A DNA stretch of 64,000 nt from Flavobacterium subsaxonicum WB 4.1-42 = DSM 21790 (GCF_000422725.1 NZ_KE383909.1:1039178-1103177), one strand, 5' to 3'. Shown: positions 35,190 to 44,397, numbered from the stretch's first letter. Notes: a model not told the origin generated them from the sequence alone. A program made the numbers and translations.

Positions 35190-37559
35190 CTACCTGCGCC
35201 GTGCAAAATAATTACTCATTAGCGTTACAAAACTTACAATGGTTATGGTGCTAAGCGGCATAATAATGGCAGCGGTAAGGGGCTGTAGCTTTCCGGTAAC
35301 GGCAAAAGACAATCCTACCACATTGTAGAGCAGCGAGAGTGTAAAACTCAGCTTTATGGTAGTTATAGTATTTTTAGAAAATTTAAGGAACCACCCCAGT
35401 TTTTTAAACTGCGAGGCATCTAAAATACCATCGCACGCGGGCGAAAATACATTTACATTCTCAGATATCGATATACCTACATTGCTCTGCGCCAGTGCAC
35501 CGGCATCGTTAAGGCCATCGCCCACCATCATTACGTTTTTGCCCTGCTGTTGCAACTGCTCTATATAAGCCAGTTTTTGTTCCGGCTTTTGATTGAATAT
35601 CAGCTCTGTGCCCTTTGGCAGCAGGCTTTGTAGTATTTCGCGCTCGCCCTCGTTATCGCCCGATAGTATCTTGAGTTCATACCCTTTGCCTAATTGGGCA
35701 AACAACTCGCCAAGGCCATCGCGGTACTGGTTATCAAACACATATTTGCCCTGGTAATTTCGGTTAATGGAAATATGTACATTGGTTTGTAGTACGGTAT
35801 CAGGCTCTTCGCCTACAAAGGCCGCCGACCCTATTCGTATATAAAAACCGTCGATTGTGCCCTGTATACCTTTGCCGGTAACTTCTTTAAAATCGTCTAC
35901 GGGCAATAGCTGCGATGCTGGTAAAAATTCGTACAGCCTCCTGCTAAGTGGGTGGTTAGACCCCCGCAGCAGCGATTTTATAAAGGCACGCTCCTTATTA
36001 TCGATATACTCGCCCTGATAGGTAATCTCTGATTTTTTATTGGTAGTAATGGTGCCCGTTTTATCAAAAACAATGGTATCTACCTTTGCCATTTGCTCTA
36101 TAACCGTGGCGTTTTTAAGGTACAGCTTTCTATTGCCCATAATGCGCAGCACATTGCCAACGGTAAAAGGCGCGCTTAATGCCAGTGCACACGGGCAGGC
36201 CACAATTAGCACGGCAGTAAACACATTAAAGGCGGTGGTGGTATCTATAAATATCCAGATGCTAAACGACACTACAGCTATTAACAACAGCACCGGCGTA
36301 AAATAGCGGCTAATGGTATCGGTAAGGGTTTTGTAGGTACGGTTGTCTTTTTTGGCAAACACTTCGTTACTCCACAATTGGGTAAGGTAGCTTTGCGATA
36401 CCGAACTTAACACCTGCATTTCTACCACCGGGCCCATTTGCCTGCCGCCGGCATAAATTTTGTCGCCGCTTTTTTTGGTAATTGGCTCGGCTTCGCCGGT
36501 TACAAAACTGTAATCTATGCTGGTGGTATCGCTCATTAATATACCGTCTACCGGAATAAGCTCGCTGTTGCGGATAAGCAGCCTGTCGCCCATTACAACA
36601 TCATAAACCGGAATGGCGATTTCCTGTCCACCTACAATTTTAGTGACTGCTATGGGGAAATAGGACTTAAAATCGCGTTCGAACGATAAAAAGTTATACG
36701 TTTTTTGCTGAAACAGCCTGCCCAGCAGCATAAAAAATACCAGTCCCGCAAGGCTATCGAAAAATCCCGACCCGTACCCAAAAACAATGTCTACCGTACT
36801 GCGGACGAACATTACCACCAAACCCAACGCTATGGGAATATCTATATTAAGCATGCCCGCCCTGATGCTTTTAAATGCCGACACATAATACCCGCTTGCT
36901 GCGTAGATAAAAGATGGCAGCGCCAGTGCAAATATCAGCCATCGGAAAAAACCACGGTAATTGTCCAGCCAGTACTCTTCTACCTCAAAATATTCGGGGA
37001 AGGATAACAGCATGATGTTGCCAAAGCAAAAAAAGGCTACCCCAAGCTTGTAAATTAAAGAGCGGTCTACGTTTTTTTTCTGGCTGTCGTAATTATCAAG
37101 GCTTATGTATGGCTCGTAGCCAATGGAGTTAAGCAGGTATACTATCTGCGTAAGCGATACTACCTGTGGATTAAATAGTATACGGGCCTTTTTTTCGTGA
37201 AAGTTTACCTGAGAGCTGCTTATACCGGGGCAAAGCCGGTGCAGGTTTTCGAGTATCCAGATGCAGGAACTGCAATGGATATGCGGAATGTAGAGTGATA
37301 TAATGTGGGTGTGCTCTTCTTTAAAGTCCAGCAGGCGGTTTACAATAGCCTCGTTCTCTAAAAAATCGTACTTGCCCTTAATGTCCTGCGGAGTGGCGCC
37401 GGGCGCTTTCTCAAAGTTGTAATAATCGGTAAGGCCGTTTAGGCTAAAAATCTCGTACACGGTTTTGCAGCCGTTGCAACAAAACGATTTTTGTTCAAAA
37501 ACTATCTCCTCTTTTTTTTCGATTATCAACCCGCAGTGAAAACAATTGTGCGTGTTCAT
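35190..37559 (-). CDS. ccoI: cbb3-oxidase copper-transporting P1B-type ATPase
   Basis: 789 residues. An N-terminal treble-clef-like cysteine region (CFHCGLIIE, FCCNGCKTVYEIF) precedes a heavy-metal-associated domain in which the metal site reads HIHCSSCIWILENL. The P-type core follows: the CPC metal motif in VACPCALALSAPF, phosphorylation site VDTIVFDKTGTITTN, and MMVGDGLNDAGALAQSNVGI. Eight membrane helices are expected. CcoI (FixI) moves copper for the CuB centre of the oxidase. It is divergent from the fnr-like gene with a shared Fnr box, and a second Fnr box lies downstream before ccoS. Confidence 0.95.
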   Translation of the reverse strand: MNTHNCFHCGLIIEKKEEIVFEQKSFCCNGCKTVYEIFSLNGLTDYYNFEKAPGATPQDIKGKYDFLENEAIVNRLLDFKEEHTHIISLYIPHIHCSSCIWILENLHRLCPGISSSQVNFHEKKARILFNPQVVSLTQIVYLLNSIGYEPYISLDNYDSQKKNVDRSLIYKLGVAFFCFGNIMLLSFPEYFEVEEYWLDNYRGFFRWLIFALALPSFIYAASGYYVSAFKSIRAGMLNIDIPIALGLVVMFVRSTVDIVFGYGSGFFDSLAGLVFFMLLGRLFQQKTYNFLSFERDFKSYFPIAVTKIVGGQEIAIPVYDVVMGDRLLIRNSELIPVDGILMSDTTSIDYSFVTGEAEPITKKSGDKIYAGGRQMGPVVEMQVLSSVSQSYLTQLWSNEVFAKKDNRTYKTLTDTISRYFTPVLLLIAVVSFSIWIFIDTTTAFNVFTAVLIVACPCALALSAPFTVGNVLRIMGNRKLYLKNATVIEQMAKVDTIVFDKTGTITTNKKSEITYQGEYIDNKERAFIKSLLRGSNHPLSRRLYEFLPASQLLPVDDFKEVTGKGIQGTIDGFYIRIGSAAFVGEEPDTVLQTNVHISINRNYQGKYVFDNQYRDGLGELFAQLGKGYELKILSGDNEGEREILQSLLPKGTELIFNQKPEQKLAYIEQLQQQGKNVMMVGDGLNDAGALAQSNVGISISENVNVFSPACDGILDASQFKKLGWFLKFSKNTITTIKLSFTLSLLYNVVGLSFAVTGKLQPLTAAIIMPLSTITIVSFVTLMSNYFARRR

Positions 37560-37581
37560 ACTATGCTCATTTTACCTGATG

Positions 37582-37589
37582 CAAAGTTG
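37582..37589 (-). promoter_or_regulatory. -7 box of the ccoI promoter
   Basis: Minus-strand CAACTTTG, one mismatch to TAnnTTTG. Its first base is 29.5 nt from the centre of the palindrome at 37612-37625, the same offset as at hemN and ccoS. Confidence 0.65.
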
Positions 37590-37611
37590 TTGCAACAACA
37601 AGCAATAAAAT

Positions 37612-37625
37612 ATGATATTTGTCAT
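37612..37625. promoter_or_regulatory. Fnr-type operator between ccoI and the fnr-like gene
   Basis: ATGATATTTGTCAT. For ccoI it is in the activating position. For the divergent regulator gene its centre is only 17.5 nt upstream of the -7 box TAAATTTG (37636-37643), overlapping the promoter core, as for autorepression. Confidence 0.85.
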
Positions 37626-37635
37626 ACAACTTCAG

Positions 37636-37643
37636 TAAATTTG
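37636..37643 (+). promoter_or_regulatory. -7 box of the fnr-like gene
   Basis: TAAATTTG, full consensus, 23 nt before the ATG. No -33 TTG; the Fnr palindrome covers that region. Confidence 0.6.
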
Positions 37644-37666
37644 CACAACCAATAGGGTAAGTAGTT

Positions 37667-38347
37667 ATGAGTAAGTGCGAACAATGTATAGTAAGGGAGT
37701 TTAGCTCGTTAAAGGCGCTAAACAAAGAAGAGCTGCTTAAAATTGCCGACTGCAAATCATCTTACACTATTAAAAAAGGCGAACCCATTTTTACCGAAGG
37801 CGAAAATGTAAACGGCATTTTTTGTATTAAAGACGGGGTTTGCAAGCTTACTAAACTTAGCGCTAACGGTAACGACCAGATTGTTAAGCTAATATCTAAA
37901 GGCGAATTACTGGGCCAGCGCTCTATGATTAGCGATGAGCCGGTTAACCTTAGCGCCGTAGCATTAGAAGATATGGAGGTATGCTTTATACCCAAAACAG
38001 AGATTATGGGGCTGTTTAACCAAAACAACCAATTTTCTATGAATATGATGCGCGCCATTTGCGGCGACCTTAAAGAGGCCGATGAGCATTTGGTTACTAT
38101 GGCGCAAAAATCAGTAAAACAACGCCTGGCCGAAACGCTGGTTTATTTGCAGGATACGTTTGGCATAAACCCAGATAACAGCCTTAAGGTTAAACTTTCG
38201 CGCGAGGAGCTGGCCGGAATGGTGGGCACCGCAACCGAAAGCTGCATAAGGCTATTATCTGAATTTAATAAACTGGGGGTTATAGAACTATCTGGTAAAA
38301 AAATAACCATAACCAATAAGGCGCAACTGCTTAAGGCCGCAAATTAA
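37667..38347 (+). CDS. Fnr-like Crp-family regulator of the cbb3/hemN genes
   Basis: 226 residues. An N-terminal cysteine pair (MSKCEQC) is followed by Cys29, and Cys53, Cys59 and Cys106 lie in the beta-roll; E. coli Fnr uses three N-terminal Cys and one later Cys for an oxygen-sensitive 4Fe-4S cluster, so a cluster is possible but the spacing differs. The beta-roll includes IKKGEPIFTEGENVNGIFCIKDG. The winged helix (LSREELAGMVGTATESCIRLLSEFNKLGVIEL) keeps Glu and Arg four residues apart, as in the Fnr recognition helix that reads TGA...TCA half sites. This agrees with the TGAYA-N2-TRTCA boxes found before hemN, ccoS, ccoI and its own gene. Confidence 0.9.
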   Translation: MSKCEQCIVREFSSLKALNKEELLKIADCKSSYTIKKGEPIFTEGENVNGIFCIKDGVCKLTKLSANGNDQIVKLISKGELLGQRSMISDEPVNLSAVALEDMEVCFIPKTEIMGLFNQNNQFSMNMMRAICGDLKEADEHLVTMAQKSVKQRLAETLVYLQDTFGINPDNSLKVKLSREELAGMVGTATESCIRLLSEFNKLGVIELSGKKITITNKAQLLKAAN

Positions 38348-38590
38348 TTGTTTTATTAACTGATTCCCTAACGGGAAAACTTACTCACGCACGATTTTAT
38401 TTTCTACCGAAATATAATCCCTACGGGATATATCTGTATTGCTTTTGCCTATAATGTAAATATCAGACATCACATCTGATATATTTATTACATCATATAG
38501 CCGGTTACTTTGCCGCAAGCAATCAATTTCGGTAGCAATAACTATTTCCTGTATGGAATTTATATTATATCTAAAACTCTAACTACAAAC
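38348..38590. other. Gap with short CCCTACGGG-type palindromes
   Basis: Between convergent genes. Contains ATTCCCTAACGGGAAA near 38361 and ATCCCTACGGGAT near 38418. Related units (ATTCCTTACGGGAA, ATCGCTACGCGAT) occur at 40386-40450 on the other side of the GH43-like gene. No ORF. Confidence 0.4.
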
Positions 38591-40348
38591 CTATTCTGAT
38601 TTTTTAATGTCAGATGCCGGGCCTATACCGTTGGCATTAAAGGCTTCTATCTTAAAGTAATAAGCATCGGTCCTGTCCAGGCCATTAAAATAATATTCGT
38701 TTTTGCCGTACACCATTATCGAGCCGTACATTTTGTTAGGATCTTTACCAAAGTAAATAACATAACCGTCGGCCTGCGGCTCCTGCTGCCACTTGAACCA
38801 AACGTTGCGGCGCTCGCCTTTTTTGCGGGGTTCGGCACGCAGGGGTACAAAGTTTTGTACTGCCGCAGGTTTAACCCCTGCCCCCTTGCCAAATACCCTT
38901 AAACCGCTTATGGCAAATTTACCCGTTGGCATTTGCAGGTTTTCCAGCTTTAGGTAGCGCGCATTTGCAGGCTTTGCAAGCTCTATGTAATCGTGCGGTA
39001 CATCTTTAGTATTCTTGCTTTTATCTACCAAAACCGACCATTTTTTGCCATCGTTAGACTGATAAATAATGTATTTATGCCCCGTAGTGGTTTCGGGTTT
39101 ACCCATAATATCAGCATCCTGGTCGGCGTAATTAATCTGGATGGCATTAATGGTACTTACCTCGCCAAGGTCGGATATTAAATACTCGCCCTTATTGCCT
39201 GTTTTGGCACTCCAATAGGTTTTAATATCTTCATCGGTACTGTAATTGGCCTGAAACCCGCCTAATGTAGACGATACCTGCACCGGCTTGTTGTAGTTAA
39301 GCAGCATCCACCCCGAAAATGAAGCAAGCCCCGTATGGCCTTTACCTGCCGCCGGAAGGAAGGTAGGATAATCGCCATAGGCGGTATTAGAATACATAAC
39401 GCCATCGGCATCAAAACCGGCAGGCCAGATGCCCAGACGCCTTTCAAAATTATTTTTGGTAGAAATTACAATGGTAGATACATGCCAGTAGGCATTATTA
39501 ACATCCTGATAGGTAGCCCCATGCCCTGCCCCTCTTGCAAAGCCGCCCGGCTTGTACGAAAATGGGTTGAACGACTGGTACTCAAACGGGCCCAACGGGT
39601 TGCTGCTGGTGTACACGCCATCGGCATAGCCGCTAAACTCGGTGCCCGGTGCGCCATATTGCAGGTAGTATTTGTTGTTGTGCTTTGTTACAAAAGCCCC
39701 CTCTGTAAAGGGTTGCATAAACGTATTATCGTTATGCTCGCCAAAGCGTTCCCAGCCGTGCTCATCGTCGTTTAATGCCAGCACGGGAATTACCTCGCCT
39801 TCCGGCTGAAACGTCTTCCTGTTCAGCTTAACGCCATACAATGGGTACAGGTTGCTGGAACCGTAGTACAGGTACACTTCGTCTTTTTCTTTATCCCAAA
39901 ATATGGAAGGGTCCCACGCACCGGCCTCAAATTTATGCACCAGCTCTTTCCAGTTGTCGCCATTGGGCTTGGTGCTCATCCAGATAGGGAATTCTTTGGT
40001 ATGTGTAGAGCCCAGAACCAAAAGCGTATCATTTACAAACGATACCGATGGCGCGCACAATTCATCGTACACTTTATGCTCCGGCCTTAAAAATTTACGC
40101 GGAATAAATTTCCAGTCTACCATATCGGTACTGTGCCAATAACCCCATTGGTTGGTGCTAAACAGGTAGTATTCGCCTTTAAAAAAAGTAATAACCGGGT
40201 CGGCCGTAGCGCGGTGCTTGCCATGTGTTACAAAATTGGGTATGGGGCAATAGCCGTAATCTATATTTATAGGGTTACAGTAGGTTTTTTGCTGGCTATA
40301 CCCTTGTGCAACAAGTAGTAATAATAGAAGGATGAGGATTTTTTTCAT
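38591..40348 (-). CDS. GH43-like glycosidase with discoidin-like and fibronectin III domains
   Basis: 585 residues with a signal peptide (ending AQGYSQ). The first about 330 residues form a five-bladed propeller of the GH43 kind: HRATADPVITFFKGEYYLFST (general base Asp in the ADP motif), GAWDPSIFWDKEKDEVYLYYG, and TEGAFVTKHNNKYYLQYG (acid Glu in EGA). A carbohydrate-binding F5/8C-like domain follows (about 355-480), then an FN3-like domain (VWFKWQQEPQADGYVIYFG). The specificity is not readable; GH43 enzymes usually act on arabinose, xylose or galactose links. It is the last gene of the second PUL. Confidence 0.82.
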   Translation of the reverse strand: MKKILILLLLLLVAQGYSQQKTYCNPINIDYGYCPIPNFVTHGKHRATADPVITFFKGEYYLFSTNQWGYWHSTDMVDWKFIPRKFLRPEHKVYDELCAPSVSFVNDTLLVLGSTHTKEFPIWMSTKPNGDNWKELVHKFEAGAWDPSIFWDKEKDEVYLYYGSSNLYPLYGVKLNRKTFQPEGEVIPVLALNDDEHGWERFGEHNDNTFMQPFTEGAFVTKHNNKYYLQYGAPGTEFSGYADGVYTSSNPLGPFEYQSFNPFSYKPGGFARGAGHGATYQDVNNAYWHVSTIVISTKNNFERRLGIWPAGFDADGVMYSNTAYGDYPTFLPAAGKGHTGLASFSGWMLLNYNKPVQVSSTLGGFQANYSTDEDIKTYWSAKTGNKGEYLISDLGEVSTINAIQINYADQDADIMGKPETTTGHKYIIYQSNDGKKWSVLVDKSKNTKDVPHDYIELAKPANARYLKLENLQMPTGKFAISGLRVFGKGAGVKPAAVQNFVPLRAEPRKKGERRNVWFKWQQEPQADGYVIYFGKDPNKMYGSIMVYGKNEYYFNGLDRTDAYYFKIEAFNANGIGPASDIKKSE

Positions 40349-40561
40349 GATAATTTTATTATTTGAATCCGGAAATGGAAAAATTGATTCCTTACGGGAA
40401 ATTAGCCTGGGGCTGTATCTTTCTCTACCTAAATTAAATCGCTACGCGATACTGTGCCTACTAATTCAACTTAATTGATACTGAAATCAATAAACCTAAT
40501 CATATTATATTAAAATAGCTGCCCATTACAGGCAGCTATTTTCCAAAATTAACAAAGTAAA
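40349..40561. other. Gap between the GH3 and GH43-like genes
   Basis: Contains the GH3 terminator (40512-40542) and CCTTACGGG/CGCTACGCG palindromes near 40386 and 40438. No ORF. Confidence 0.4.
40512..40542 (-). terminator. Terminator after the GH3 gene
   Basis: AAAATAGCTGCC (40512-40523), loop of seven, GGCAGCTATTTT (40531-40542): a perfect 12-bp stem with T-rich flank on the minus strand. Confidence 0.8.
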
Positions 40562-42805
40562 TTAATTAACGAGAACAAATTTTTCAGTCAGTTCAGCATT
40601 AGAGCTACCCCCTACAAATACCTCAAAGTCGCCCGGTTCAGCGGCAAACTTCATATCAAGAGTATAAAATTTAAGGTCGGTGGCAGTAATATCAAACGTT
40701 ACGGTTTTCTTTTCGCCTTTTTTAAGCAGTATCTTATTAAAGCCTTTAAGCTCCCTAACCGGTCTTGTAACAGATCCTACCACATCTTTAATATACAGCT
40801 GTACTACCTCTTCGCCATCATAATTACCGGTGTTGGCAACATCTACACTTACTTTAACAGTGCCGTTGGCATTTAAGGTTTTAGATGATATTTTAAGGTT
40901 AGAATAGTCGAATTTAGTATAGCTTAAGCCGTAACCAAATGCAAATAGCGGACTGTTATCTGAATCGGTGTATCGCGATTTATATTTTTGTTCGGCATCT
41001 TTAGCACCAAGGTACGGCCTGCCTGTGTTTTTGTGGTTATAGTAAATTGGCACCTGCCCTACGCTGCGCGGAAACGTCATTGGCAGTTTACCGCCTGGGT
41101 TGTTTACGCCATACAGGGTTTGTGCAATGGCATCGCCACCCATAGTACCCGGAAACCATGCCTCAAGAATGGCATCCATGTTTTCGTTTTCCCAGTTAAG
41201 GGTAAGCGGGCGGCCGTTAAGCAGCACCAAAACAACGGGTTTGCCCAATTTTTTAAGCTCGGCCAAAAACTCTTTTTGTATGCCCGGCAGGTTAATATCG
41301 GTTTGCGATGCAGCCTCACCCGTCTGGTTTTCGAACTCGCCCATTACGGCAACAATAACATCGGCATTGCGGGCATTATCCAGCGCTGCCTTCATAAGAT
41401 CCTTTTTAGTGTCTTTAATCTCAACACCTTTAGCAAAGCTTACCTTGCTTTTATCGGTAATTAGTTTTTTAACGCCTTCCTCTACACTTACAGCATAGCC
41501 GGTACGGTCGCCTACGGCAGCCCATGAGCCTATAATGTTGGCCTCATCGCTAACAAGCGGACCCACAAACGCTACTTTTTGCTCTTTGCGCAATGGCAGC
41601 ACGCTGTTGTTATTTTTAAGCAGCACCATCGATTTGTTGGCTACTTTTAGGGCAGCATCCAGGTGCTCTTTTCTATAGATGGTTGACGCTTCGCGCTTTT
41701 CATCGTTGTAACGGTACGGGTCTTCAAAAAGGCCCAGGTCGTATTTAGCTTCCAGTATCCTGCGGCAGGCATCGTTAATCTGCTCTTCGGTAACCTTACC
41801 CTCTGCCAACGATTTTTTTGTATGTTTTAAAAACACGCCGCCTACCATGTCCATGTCTACACCTGCGGTAAGGGCAAGCTCGCCGGCATGGGCATCGTCT
41901 TTAGCATAGCCGTGCGGCACCATTTCGTTAATACCGGTATAATCGGTAACCACAAAGCCTTTAAAATCCCATTCGCCTTTAAGGATGCCGTTTACCAAAA
42001 ATTTATTGCCTGTAGAGGGTACGCCTGCAATTTCGTTAAACGATGTCATAAACGTAGCCACACCCGCATCTACAGTAGCTTTAAATGGCGGCAGGTAGGT
42101 TTCGCGCAATACGCGCTCGCTCATATCAACCGTGTTGTAATCACGGCCGGCCTCGGCAGCACCATAAGCAGCAAAGTGCTTGGTACAGGCAAGTATGGTG
42201 TTAATATCGTACAGGTTATCGCCCTGAAAGCCTTTTACACGGGCAAAGGCCATTTTAGAACCCAGATAGGTATCTTCTCCGGCACCTTCAGACACACGGC
42301 CCCAGCGCGGGTCGCGGCTAATATCTACCATTGGCGCAAACGTCCAGTGCACGCCCGATGCAGCAGCCTCGGCCGCAGCCACCTGAGACGATAGCTTAGC
42401 AGCCTCAAGGTCCCAAGAAGCGGTTTCGCCAAGCGTTATAGGAAAAATGGTTTTGTAACCGTGAATAACATCATAACCAAAAAGCAACGGAATTTTTAAC
42501 CTCGAATTTTTAAGGTTAAGCTCCTGTATCTCGCGGGTATACTTAACGTTAGTAGCATTAAGTATAGACCCTACATTGCCTTTTTTTATTTCTGCCACAA
42601 AATTATCGCCACTCTTGGGTCCGGTAATGGTCCCATCGGCAGTGTATTGCACCAACTGGGCAATTTTTTCGTCGATGGTCATCTTACCCATAAGTTCTGT
42701 TACAAACTCGTTGCGGGGCTTAATTTTTTTGCTGGTCTTGGCTTTTTGCGCATGCGCCGAAAGCGAAAAGGCTAATAATAAAAGTAAGGCTTTGTTTAAT
42801 TTCAT
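40562..42805 (-). CDS. bglX: Family 3 beta-glucosidase (BglX type)
   Basis: 747 residues with a signal peptide (LLLLAFSLSAHA). The GH3 N domain shows TIDEKIAQLVQ, IPLLFGYDVIHGYKTIFPI, KHFAAYGAAEAGRDYNTVDMSER, and the nucleophile Asp in GFVVTDYTGINEM. The C domain has AFVGPLVSDEANIIGSWAA and GEFENQTGEAASQTD, and a C-terminal FN3-like domain follows (VSVDVANTGNYDGEEVVQLYI). It removes beta-linked glucose from oligosaccharide ends in the periplasm. Beside a GH144-like enzyme it suggests a beta-glucan, possibly beta-1,2-linked. Two TATACC-N4-GGTATA palindromes lie upstream. Confidence 0.95.
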   Translation of the reverse strand: MKLNKALLLLLAFSLSAHAQKAKTSKKIKPRNEFVTELMGKMTIDEKIAQLVQYTADGTITGPKSGDNFVAEIKKGNVGSILNATNVKYTREIQELNLKNSRLKIPLLFGYDVIHGYKTIFPITLGETASWDLEAAKLSSQVAAAEAAASGVHWTFAPMVDISRDPRWGRVSEGAGEDTYLGSKMAFARVKGFQGDNLYDINTILACTKHFAAYGAAEAGRDYNTVDMSERVLRETYLPPFKATVDAGVATFMTSFNEIAGVPSTGNKFLVNGILKGEWDFKGFVVTDYTGINEMVPHGYAKDDAHAGELALTAGVDMDMVGGVFLKHTKKSLAEGKVTEEQINDACRRILEAKYDLGLFEDPYRYNDEKREASTIYRKEHLDAALKVANKSMVLLKNNNSVLPLRKEQKVAFVGPLVSDEANIIGSWAAVGDRTGYAVSVEEGVKKLITDKSKVSFAKGVEIKDTKKDLMKAALDNARNADVIVAVMGEFENQTGEAASQTDINLPGIQKEFLAELKKLGKPVVLVLLNGRPLTLNWENENMDAILEAWFPGTMGGDAIAQTLYGVNNPGGKLPMTFPRSVGQVPIYYNHKNTGRPYLGAKDAEQKYKSRYTDSDNSPLFAFGYGLSYTKFDYSNLKISSKTLNANGTVKVSVDVANTGNYDGEEVVQLYIKDVVGSVTRPVRELKGFNKILLKKGEKKTVTFDITATDLKFYTLDMKFAAEPGDFEVFVGGSSNAELTEKFVLVN

Positions 42806-42861
42806 AGTACTATTTTTATTGATGATTTTGTATGCTTTTGCAACCTGTTTAGATTGCCGAA

Positions 42862-42877
42862 TATACCAACTGGTATA
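42862..42877. promoter_or_regulatory. Palindromic operator candidate 1 before bglX
   Basis: TATACC-AACT-GGTATA, within a longer 20-bp palindrome. 57 nt upstream of the bglX ATG. Confidence 0.65.
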
Positions 42878-42910
42878 TTTTATATTTTTGGTTAACTAAG
42901 CCCAAAATTA

Positions 42911-42926
42911 TATACCGATAGGTATA
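42911..42926. promoter_or_regulatory. Palindromic operator candidate 2 before bglX
   Basis: TATACC-GATA-GGTATA. Same half sites and same 4-nt spacer as candidate 1, with 49 nt between centres, compatible with cooperative binding. Confidence 0.65.
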
Positions 42927-42995
42927 TTATAGCGGCTTTTTGACCGATGATCGAACTAATTTACACCAGCAATTTGCCTGCATTTACTTGCGAAA

Positions 42996-44390
42996 CTAAA
43001 ACGCATGTTGTGAAGAATGATACCCTAATTTGAGTAAACCCTGTTGCACTTCGGGTGCCTGCATAAACAGGTTCCAGAGCATGCCGGTACGGTAATTTTC
43101 TATCATGGGTGCAATGGTGCCCTGGTCTATAGCCAGGTAACGCGGTGTAACCCAGTTATAATGAACGCTAAAGGCATCATAAGGGCCCGCTACGCCAATA
43201 ATCCTTGATTTCCAGGTGATATCTTCGTAAAAAAAGCGCAGTGCCTTCATAGATTCTTCCGGAGTGTAAGGAAAAGACGATAAAGCGGCCGTTGGCGATA
43301 TCACGCCGGTATCATTAGTAGGCGAATGTGCCGTGTAACCCGTTGAACCATCGGGGTTTCGGGTGTAGCTGGCAGTAAGCCCCCAACAGGCATCGCTATA
43401 GCCATTGAATTTTTTAGGATTGTCTACACTATAGGCGTGCATTATCTTAGCATGGTTTTGGGTAAGCGTCCAATAGTTGGCATACGCATCTGATAAACCT
43501 CTAGGGTCCAGACCCATATACGAGTAATGCGACCAGAACATTGGCCCTACATTGCCTGTAGCTCCGTTGTAATTAAATACAACCGGCAAATTGTACATGC
43601 TGCCGCCGTTGGTTATGCCGCCGCTCCTGGCCCAACCTTGCTTATACGCCTCTGCACCAATAGTATGCGTTGGCGATGCTGCCGCCATTACATAGGTAAT
43701 AAGGCATTCGTTATAGCCCTCTAACTTAAAATTCATATCCCAACCATAGTTAGGCGACCAGTGCCAGTATAAAGCGTTCTCGCCACCCTTGGTGTACCAG
43801 TTCCATTCTACGCCTTTCCACAGGTTATCAGCCTGTTGGGCAAGCGCCTGCTCTTCGGCCGACCCATTTTTAAAGTACTCGCGGATGCAGATAAGGCTTT
43901 GGCAGATAAAAGACGTTTCTACAAGGTCTCCCCCGTTATCCTTTGTGCCAAAGGGTATTACGTTGCCGGTATTGCCGTCCATCCAATGGGGCCATGCACC
44001 GTGAAACCTTTGCGCATTTTGCAAAAAGTTAAGCGATGTTTGTAAACGTGCAACTGCTTGGCCACGAGGCACAAAACCACGCTCTATGCCTACTAAAATG
44101 GTCATAAGACCAAAACCCGAACCACCTGTGGTTACTACATTGGCCTCCAGCGCAGGATCATCGGTATGATACCTTTCCCTTGCCAGTTTGGAGTTGGTTT
44201 CGGCATAGTCCCAAAAATACTTAAGTGCATCTTTTTCAGCCAGATCCAGCAACTCATCGTTGCTTAGCGCAGCCGGCTGTTGAGGCGCAGCAGCATCCTG
44301 AGATGGTGTAGCATCTGAACCGCATTGCAGTAAAAGCGCCAGTGGCAGTGCAAGTAATATTTTGTACATTGATTTGATTTTTAGCATCAT
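42996..44390 (-). CDS. GH144-like (glucoamylase-domain PF10091) lipoprotein, probable endo-beta-glucanase
   Basis: 464 residues; lipoprotein signal MYKILLALPLALLLQC (this Met, at 44369, may be the true start). The body is an alpha/alpha-barrel of the PF10091 family: DALKYFWDYAETNSKLARERYH, TTGGSGFGLMTILVGIERGFV, GGDLVETSFICQSLICIREYF, GWDMNFKLEGYNECLITYVMAA, CWGLTASYTRNPDGSTGYTAHSP. Characterised relatives in GH144 are endo-beta-1,2-glucanases. Together with the adjacent GH3 enzyme this hints at beta-1,2-glucan as substrate, but other beta-glucans are possible. It follows susD across a terminator hairpin at 44398-44423. Confidence 0.85.
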   Translation of the reverse strand: MMLKIKSMYKILLALPLALLLQCGSDATPSQDAAAPQQPAALSNDELLDLAEKDALKYFWDYAETNSKLARERYHTDDPALEANVVTTGGSGFGLMTILVGIERGFVPRGQAVARLQTSLNFLQNAQRFHGAWPHWMDGNTGNVIPFGTKDNGGDLVETSFICQSLICIREYFKNGSAEEQALAQQADNLWKGVEWNWYTKGGENALYWHWSPNYGWDMNFKLEGYNECLITYVMAAASPTHTIGAEAYKQGWARSGGITNGGSMYNLPVVFNYNGATGNVGPMFWSHYSYMGLDPRGLSDAYANYWTLTQNHAKIMHAYSVDNPKKFNGYSDACWGLTASYTRNPDGSTGYTAHSPTNDTGVISPTAALSSFPYTPEESMKALRFFYEDITWKSRIIGVAGPYDAFSVHYNWVTPRYLAIDQGTIAPMIENYRTGMLWNLFMQAPEVQQGLLKLGYHSSQHAF

Positions 44391-44397
44391 ATAAAAA

